Origin: Spisula solida
Lineage: Eukaryota > Mollusca > Bivalvia > Venerida > Mactridae
NCBI GenBank assembly: GCA_947247005.1
Contig: OX365953.1
Coordinates: 25,976,784-26,040,783, forward strand
Length of the DNA: 64,000 nt
Direction of reading: 5' to 3'
The notes beneath the pieces are model-generated. The model did no database searches. It saw only the letters and a list, made by a program, of their open reading frames with translations, and was not told where the DNA came from. Every line of letters begins with the position of its first letter. Positions within the stretch are counted from its first letter, which is position 1. The translations under genes were made by a program, and so were the position numbers. Shown here in pieces: positions 57,823 to 64,000 of this stretch.

Positions 57823-58698
57823 GTCAATCTGATGTGACATAGGGTTTACTGTCTATGATCAAATGACTCTGTTTGTTTCACCTGTTTGTGCCTTTGCAGT
57901 TTCCAACTAACATAATACATCTGTTGATGTGATTTGCATTAATTGTGCTAGAATACCGTATGTGATTATTATGTGCCCCACATAGTGAGGGAGACATATT
58001 GATTTTGTGCTGGACGTCTATAGATCTGGATGTCTGTCTATCTAGACGTCTGTCTGGATGTCTGTCTGTCTGATCTTCTTACAAATTCTTGGTACCAAAC
58101 CTTATTGTGCATATTCTCCGTAATTTTTGGTCGTATATTTTTTGTCAGAATTACGCCTTTTTGTACGAAACATAAAAAACATTTGTTTTGTGTCAAAAAC
58201 CCTTCTAGTGAATCAGGTTTTCCAACTGAATTTTGGTTATTCAGATAGCACATTTTATGCTGTTGGGTGGTTGGGCAAACATGATGGTTGTTTATGTCAC
58301 TGATAATTTTCCAAATTATATTGATTTTGTCAAGATATATTTATAATAAAAATAATAATAGTAACAACTTTATGTATTGTGGATTACATATTTGACAGTG
58401 ATTTTAAATTTTCATTTTTTTCCACTATGAGAATGCAGATTGTTGCATATGTTGATTTTGATTCCGCTGGATGCCGAGTTTCAGCACTAACATTGATCTG
58501 GTTGGAAAACATGACTTTTGCTTGGAATTTCAATGTTTGGTGTGGCAAAAGTTTTGGAAACTGCAAGATTATTGCTTTGATAACAAAATGAATGTATTTG
58601 AGCATTGGTAGTTTTTGTTGGTTATTAATATTTCAAGTGTTTAAATGCTTACGGTATATACCCATGTATAAGACAACCTGAATTATAAGACGTGGCCT

Positions 58699-58995
58699 GG
58701 TACTGTTTTATCAAAGCACTCAAGAAAAATCTTAACTTACTATGTATAATACTTTGAACAACTGCAAATTTGGGACAGATATGGTTTGTGAGGTTTCATT
58801 GACAGAATCAGAATTAGTATAATTGCAGATCTGTTTACAACACTTTGTAGTTCTTAAATAATTGTAAAGAATTTATATTTGATTGTGTAGTTCTTAAATA
58901 ATTGTAAAGAATTTATATTTGATTGTGTAGTTCTTAAATAATTATACAGCTTTTATATTTGAATGTTAGTTTAAGTTTACCATAAGTTCTTTGAT
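58699..58995. mobile_element. Miniature element with internal 40-bp triplication
   Basis: ctggtactgttttatcaaag at the left and ctttgataaaaaagcaccc at the right. Inside, tgtagttcttaaataattgt... repeats three times at 58846, 58886 and 58926. Confidence 0.75.
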
Positions 58996-59104
58996 AAAAA
59001 AGCACCCTGGGAAATTGTGAGCTTTATGCCTAGATCATTGTACAAGTCTGTCTTATAAGGGGGTATATGTAGTATTAAATACATCCTGAATCATGTTTCA
59101 TTAA

Positions 59105-59335
59105 TCATGGTATATATCCTGATACATCGCTTCTCAGTTCCGTCAGAGAATTGTTCTGCTTTCATGTGGTTCTGACGGAACTGAAATCTGATGTAACGCT
59201 CTGACGGAACTCAGAATACATGGGTCCAAGCATTTAATCGGTTTTCAAGTCTGTTAGAACCATATGAAAACAAGATTTTTTTTTGGACAAACTAAAGAAG
59301 CAGTTTATTGGGATTACTACCGTGTCAGTTATGAT
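59105..59335. mobile_element. Miniature element with cagttccgtcagag motifs, copy 1
   Basis: tcctgatacatcgcttctca at the left, a decayed inverse (cagtttattgggattactac) at the right, and internal cagttccgtcagag / ctctgacggaact hairpins. Copy 2 at 62068-62325. Confidence 0.75.
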
Positions 59336-59430
59336 TAAAGGTAACAAACTGGTACAGTGTAACCTTGATAATAAGACCACTTTTGGTGTTGAAGTTTGAT
59401 TTATTACATTGCCAGATTATCAAGTTAAGA

Positions 59431-59462
59431 TGGGGGGGGGGGCGGGGAGGGGGGGGGGGAGA
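59431..59462 (+). repeat. G-rich tract
   Basis: A run of about 30 bases, nearly all G with one C and one A. Possible G-quadruplex or an assembly-sensitive homopolymer. Confidence 0.85.
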
Positions 59463-59717
59463 AAATAGTGATTTTTACCTTTAGTTAATGATTGTTGTCT
59501 ATAATTTCAATTGTAACCCAGCGATCCAGATTCAATTTTAAATTTGTCCATGAATATATCATTATAAATGTATTCTATTTAATAACATGTATGTGGTTTT
59601 ACTTCAGATGGGTTTAGCTACCATTTAAATGGGTTAAATAAAAGGAGGTTGTACTGTACCAGTATGAGTTAAGAATGTGTGTTAAATGCTTGCTATATTA
59701 ACCAATGCTGTTTTCAG

Positions 59718-59915
59718 GACTTCCCCCAGCCTCCTCACCATACAGCCCACATGGAGGTAAAAGCATTCCACCCCCACCACCTCTAATTAACAGCACAAGT
59801 TCTAGACTACCCAAGTCACCACCTACTAGTCACTTGCAAGCTCCGCCCTCTGGTTCCATAACCCATGGTACACCAGTAGGACCTCACTCTATGACAACTA
59901 CCAGTCCCTCTATGG
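59718..59915 (+). CDS. NCOR1: NCoR exon 28, Pro-rich with first GSIT-GTP motif
   Basis: Acceptor atgctgttttcag, donor ATGG/gtaatc. Encodes a Pro/Ser stretch (SIPPPPPLINSTSSRLPKSP), then SGSITHGTPVG. GSI(T/S)xGTP is a repeated signature of the middle of NCoR/SMRT proteins, which supports the assignment of this Pro-rich region. Confidence 0.93.
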
Positions 59916-59952
59916 GTAATCCTCTATTGCTTATATCTCATTGTTCCAACAT

Positions 59953-60714
59953 CAGGGGTCCTACAATTCCGGAAAAATTCCCGATTTGATGCACTAAGGC
60001 CGGTATTCCACATGCACGTGTCAGCGGTCCGCATCCGCATGTCTGCCAAAAAAACGAACTAGTTGAAAGCAGTTGGGTTTATTCCATGTCTCCGCGTCCG
60101 CATGCGTTGTCAGCATAATGGGTCCGCATAAAATTGCACATTTCACGGATAGCGCATCAAGATGAACGGCAAACTTGGTCTTAATTTGGAGTTGTAGGGC
60201 TTCTTGTAAAGAATATTTCTGTACAGTAATGTTAATTGTATCCTCCAGATCGGCCCTGTCTTGAGCAGCTGCTCACTTTAGCAACTTTTGCGTTTTGTTC
60301 CAGAAGTAATTCTTTACTTTTAATTGTACTTGTCCATAGAAATAACCTATGTTCAACACTGACTTGTGTTTCAAATGTTTCAAAACTAATATTCACCATA
60401 AAATGCTGTGATGTATCTGAGCTTATACTTGGTATAGTAGGACCATGTTTTCAAAGAGGTCAGTTAGCGGAAACATAAAATATGTTTACTGTGTCCGTAT
60501 GCGGAACATGGAAGAGAACCACGGACGCGTGCACATGGAATACCAGCTTAATAGAATGAATGAACGTTTCTGCAGAAAATAAGTTATTTGATAAAAAGTT
60601 GATTTTTTAACAATTAAATAATAGTCTTTGTGTTAGGAATATGTTCTAATGGCACCCAAAACAGGCCTGTGCCATATTTTCAGGATTTGGCATTATGCCT
60701 CAGTAGGACCTCTG
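59953..60714. mobile_element. hAT-like family 2 element interrupted by a Harbinger-type element
   Basis: CAGGGGTCCTACAATTCC at the left and cagtaggacctctg at the right, with family body (gcactaa|tagaatgaatgaacg) on either side of the insertion at 59998-60548. Confidence 0.85.
59998..60548. mobile_element. PIF/Harbinger-type non-autonomous element, 551 bp
   Basis: GGCCGGTATTCCACATGCAC at the left, cgtgcacatggaataccagct at the right; 3-bp duplication TAA (59995-59997, 60549-60551). The TAA duplication and GG-start ends fit PIF/Harbinger. No transposase inside. Confidence 0.82.
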
Positions 60715-61025
60715 GTTCATATTCATGCTTATCTATCTTGCGTAGAATAGAAATGTGCCTTTTCTTCATAGATTATAAACTGCCGGTTAATCTACAAAAA
60801 TGTTTAATTATAGTGTTTCAAAACAAAAAATTAACATTTCATAGAGGATTTTGGGTTTATTGGCAAAAATTGTTAACATTTCTCTTTACACAATTTGTAA
60901 ATTTTCTGTTTATTGGCAAAAAATGTTCCATTTCTCGTTAAATAATTTGTTATGAATCATTTTAACAAGATTGTGCTGGCATAGAAATTTACTAAATACA
61001 AAGATGTTAATTGATTTCACAGTAT

Positions 61026-61285
61026 TATAGTATGGAGAATTTGACTCGACTCTTGACCTTCTGTTAGCATAATTCAATAGCTGAGATATTGTCAAATATC
61101 AATAATCCCTGTTGTATGATTTCATAAGCAGGAAGTATCAGAAGACACTCAAGGTGTAATGCCAACACACATTTAAGGGACCGATATTGCTCGATTTGCT
61201 CTCGGAAATTTAAAAATTCAATGCAAGAACCTTGCAATATGTTCATGCATATAGGTCAGGATCAAGTCAAACTCTCTGTACTATA
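61026..61285. mobile_element. MITE of the 23073 family, copy 2
   Basis: TATAGTATGGAGAATTTGAC at the left, gtcaaactctctgtactata at the right, same body as 23073-23333. Confidence 0.85.
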
Positions 61286-61384
61286 TATTCTTCTAATTCA
61301 CTCATTGCGTTGATACTAACATACCCTACATAACTTACCAATGAAAGTAAACTTGTAATGTTTACACTTTCTCTAACATGTCTT

Positions 61385-61780
61385 ACCTTTAGCTTGCCGG
61401 AGAACTCTAGCCTTATCAATAGATAAACATGGATAATATAAACACTACACGGTCGTCTGACCACTTGTTATCAGTGGTGATTGAAAGAGTACCAGGTATA
61501 TTCATTAAAACTGAATATGCACAAGATTGAACAAAAATGATCATCGAAAATGCATTTAATTTATATTTGTACACAAATGCTAGTGTTGTCATTAGTGACT
61601 ATACCTATATCTTGCCGGAGATAACTCTTACCTCATCAATAAATGAACATGGGTAATATAAACACTGCATGGTCGACTGACCAAACATGGACATTGAAAA
61701 TGCATCTAAATTTTTATTTGTGAACAAAGGCTAGTGTTATCAGTGGCAGACTATACTTGTTTTATTATCCAGTTGCTTTC
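61385..61780 (+). repeat. Two-copy direct repeat, about 220-bp period
   Basis: cttgccggagaactctagcc ... cacggtcgtctgaccac is repeated from about 61612 with changes, including the following gaaaatgcat and gctagtgtt blocks. Confidence 0.75.
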
Positions 61781-62067
61781 AGCATCACAATACTTGCAGT
61801 AGTTAATCAATTACATATAACTCATAGTCAATATGGCATAAGAACAGAAGTCCTCAATGAGAGTATACTCATGTGGCTACTATATGTAATGGATATACGT
61901 ATGTGTTGAAGTTTAGTCACATATTAAAAAGGAAATTTTATGTAAAAATCTTAAGCTTTATAAAAGAATCGAAGAAAACCTACTTGGATTGTTGATATAC
62001 AATAGTCGCGTAAGCATCACTGCGTGTAGACATAACCTGCCTATCCCATGAATTGACTTTATTCAAG

Positions 62068-62325
62068 GTGGTAATCCTGATACACCGCTTCTCAGTTCCG
62101 TCAGAGATATGTTCTGTTTTCATATGGCTCTGACATAACTGAAAATCAATGTAACCCTCTGACAGCGCTGAAAACTAATGTAATGCTTGGACGGAACTGA
62201 GATGTCATGTATTCTGAGTTCCGTCAGAGCGTTACATCGATTTTCAGTTCCGTCCGTGCCATATGAAAACAGTAAAATTCTCTGACGGAACTTAACAAAG
62301 TGGTGTATTGGGATTAGTACCGTGC
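62068..62325. mobile_element. Miniature element with cagttccgtcagag motifs, copy 2
   Basis: Left ggtaatcctgatacaccgct is mirrored by agtggtgtattgggattagt at the right. Internal tandem copies of ctctgac(a/g)g. Confidence 0.8.
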
Positions 62326-62680
62326 TATATGGTCTGTTAGATAGTATTTGTGGCATTCATTGCAAAATGCATAAAGTCTGTATACTTATCATTCTAAATA
62401 CAAATCATATATTTTTGTTACATAAGAAAAATAGGTCTTTACTTTTATATGTCAAGAGTTCTAAGACGTATGTATTGTTTATAGTTTCTTAATAATGTCA
62501 CCCACATAATTATATTAATATAATGATTTATTTTGTGCTGGACATCTTGATGGATGTCACTAAGTTTGTCTATGCTTATTCTCTTTAACCACTGATAAGA
62601 TTTCAATGAAACTCCACGCGATTGCTTCGTTTCATACCTAGTTGTGTATATTGTCAGGCATTTGGGTCAGAGGATTATTG

Positions 62681-62935
62681 CAGGGGTGTCAATATTCCTG
62701 ATTTATACAGAACTCTGGAGTTATCTATCCTAAAAGAGCTGTGATTTCTGACAAGGATTAGTTATTTGATGGAAATATCTTAAGATACTAGTATGGCAAA
62801 GTAATTGTCAATTAAATCTTCTCTGAAGAATCTTCTTTAGTACAAACTGAGTTATATATGGAAACAATGATGTTGAAGATTGATCGGCCGCCTACGATTT
62901 TCAGGATTTTTCATTTGGCTCCATTGGCACCCCTG
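62681..62935. mobile_element. hAT-like family 1 element
   Basis: CAGGGGTGTCAATATTCC to CATTGGCACCCCTG with the exact 6-bp duplication TTATTG (62675-62680, 62936-62941). Confidence 0.92.
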
Positions 62936-63046
62936 TTATTGCCAGAGTTTTGGTCCCTAAGGCTTCTACTTTATTGATGAAGTTGAATGAAGTTGTGTCA
63001 TGAAATGTTGCAGCATGTGTATTGATGGGTTATTGTTTTATTATAG

Positions 63047-63163
63047 GTGTAAGACCTCAAGGTCCTGCTGTAGCTCGAGGATCAATCACTGCAGGCACAC
63101 CTGTAAGGGAAGCAGGTATGGGAAGAGGAATGATGCATCAAGAAGGGGCCCCTAGGGGTCAGG
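63047..63163 (+). CDS. NCOR1: NCoR exon 29, second GSIT-GTP motif
   Basis: Acceptor gttttattatag, donor CAGG/gtaggt. Encodes GVRPQGPAVARGSITAGTPV then REAGMGRGMMHQEGAP. RGSITAGTP is a second copy of the NCoR signature. Confidence 0.93.
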
Positions 63164-63654
63164 GTAGGTTTTCATTTATATACGCTTGTTGAAAACTGGA
63201 CATTAAGTGAACATTCTTGGCGAGCGGCAGTGTCCTGTTATTTGTATGTACTCTAATTCAAACAGTTTTCATCTGATCATCCTCAAACTTGCTGACAATG
63301 TTAATGGGCATAATATCTAGACCAAGTTAGATTATGGGCCCAATCAGCCCAGGCCCTCTTTGATTATGGCCCTAGAATTACCAAGAAAATTAGAAACAGG
63401 CCAAGTTTGATTGTTTATTTTCATTCACCATGCCCAAGAAGGGATTATTTTGTGACATTTTGGCTCTTGTTAATTGTGTTGTCTCCCACATAATTATAGT
63501 AGTGGAGACATACTGATTTTGTGAAGGACATCTATCCGTCTTGATGTCTGTCACAAAGTTTGTACGCGCTTGCTCTGCTTGTAATATATTCATGCATAAA
63601 GGTCAGGATCAGTAGATGACCCCTGTTGATTCTGTGACAGAAGGTCAAATTCAA

Positions 63655-63722
63655 ATTTTGAATGTGTTGTAATAGAGAAGCTGTTGCTCTAGGGAGGGCC
63701 GCTCTGGAGAGGTTGTACTATT
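63655..63722. mobile_element. Right-end fragment of the 44107-family MITE
   Basis: tgtaatagagaagctgttgc, agggccgctctggagaggtt and gtact match the right end of the family. It ends about 25 bp before the exon 30 acceptor. Confidence 0.65.
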
Positions 63723-63745
63723 ATTTGTTATCTATATTGGTTTAG

Positions 63746-63864
63746 GTCAGTATGATATCCATGTAATGGAACAGATGCGAGCCGTTCATCCCCAGCAGAT
63801 GTATGATCCACGTGCCATGGATCCTCGTGCAATGGAACAGTTAAGGATGCACCATCCAGCATAC

Positions 63865-63896
<32 letters not shown>

Positions 63897-64000
63897 GCAA
63901 CCTTATCAGCAGTATAGCGGGTCACAGGGGCCATCCCCTCACCCAACCCCACAACCTAGTGAATACAGCTCATCCAAACAGACTATAATGAGTGACTATG
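63746..64000 (+). CDS. NCOR1: NCoR exon 30 (partial), His/Gln-rich, SKQTIMSDY motif
   Basis: Acceptor tattggtttag; the exon is open to the window edge. Contains YDPRAMDPRAMEQLRMHHPA, a Gln/His run (CAA/CAG repeats at about 63865-63910), and SSSKQTIMSDY at the edge. The last motif matches RQTI-NDYITSQQM of vertebrate NCoR, so the exon should continue beyond the window. The minus-strand open frame here is a shadow. Confidence 0.93.

Larger units (their letters stand above)
8430..64000 (+). other. NCOR1: Nuclear receptor corepressor (NCoR/SMRT/SMRTER family) gene, 3' end outside window
   Basis: Multi-exon locus encoding a nuclear corepressor scaffold. Exons were joined by GT-AG signals and matching phase; the 4,726 coding bases from the candidate ATG stay open to the window edge. 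Approximate residue positions: coiled coil 220-315, SANT1/DAD 500-575, cysteine-rich block 657-803, SANT2 810-870, acidic Ser-rich region 880-1020, Pro/Arg/Gly-rich tail from 1020. Family knowledge: NCoR/SMRT bridges nuclear receptors to HDAC3, TBL1 and GPS2 in the nucleus. Vertebrates have two paralogues, NCOR1 and NCOR2; the sequence does not favour one, so the symbol marks the family. Introns range from about 95 bp to 14.6 kb, with the longest near the 5' end. Confidence 0.93.

Noticed and set aside
63728..63952. 74-codon minus-strand frame at the right end
   Set aside because: Shadow of NCoR exon 30, caused by its Gln/His codons.

Overview
The window is eukaryotic and AT-rich, with GT-AG introns, tRNA-derived SINEs, LINE fragments, many small inverted-repeat transposons and hairpin/(GTCC)n dispersed repeats. 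Both this repeat mix and the protein point to a lophotrochozoan animal, most likely a bivalve mollusc. The species cannot be named from the sequence alone.

One host gene is supported. It lies on the + strand and runs off the right edge: a single-copy orthologue of the nuclear receptor corepressor family (NCoR/SMRT; SMRTER in insects). I rebuilt 29 exons from 10312 to the window end, plus a weaker candidate first exon at 8430-8524. Every junction has an AG acceptor and a GT donor, and every phase joins. With the candidate first exon the reading frame is 1,575 codons plus one base, with no stop. Order along the protein: basic N-terminus and RRP-LL motif (10.3-26.4 kb), GPS2/TBL1-type coiled coil (27.4-31.5 kb), conserved basic/helical region (33.5-36.9 kb), SANT1/deacetylase-activating domain (37.8-38.8 kb), acidic linker (40.1-40.8 kb), a cysteine-rich block between the SANT domains (41.9-43.7 kb), SANT2 (44.0-46.7 kb), an acidic Ser-rich region (51.7-53.2 kb), and a long Pro/Arg/Ser-rich tail with GSIT-GTP motifs and a Gln/His run (54.5-64.0 kb). 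The C-terminal receptor-interaction domains lie beyond the window. By family knowledge the product is a nuclear scaffold that recruits and activates HDAC3 with TBL1 and GPS2 on unliganded nuclear receptors.

The rest is intron or upstream DNA filled with mobile and tandem repeats. I found at least ten copies of two hAT-like miniature families (ends CAGGGGTGTC and CAGGGGTCC), most with 6-bp target duplications. There are also Tc1/mariner-type elements with TA duplications, a Harbinger-type element with TAA duplications, other inverted-repeat elements, three LINE 3' remnants, several SINEs and several nested insertions.

The most unusual signals are minisatellites built from the gene's own exon edges. 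A 47-bp array repeats the 3' splice site of exon 27 eleven times at exact spacing (56.4-56.9 kb). A 52-bp array repeats the 5' splice site of exon 3 (25.2-25.6 kb). An 81-bp duplication copies the 3' splice site and start of exon 19, and the upstream copy runs into a stop codon. I found no second protein-coding host gene, no CRISPR array and no prokaryotic feature.
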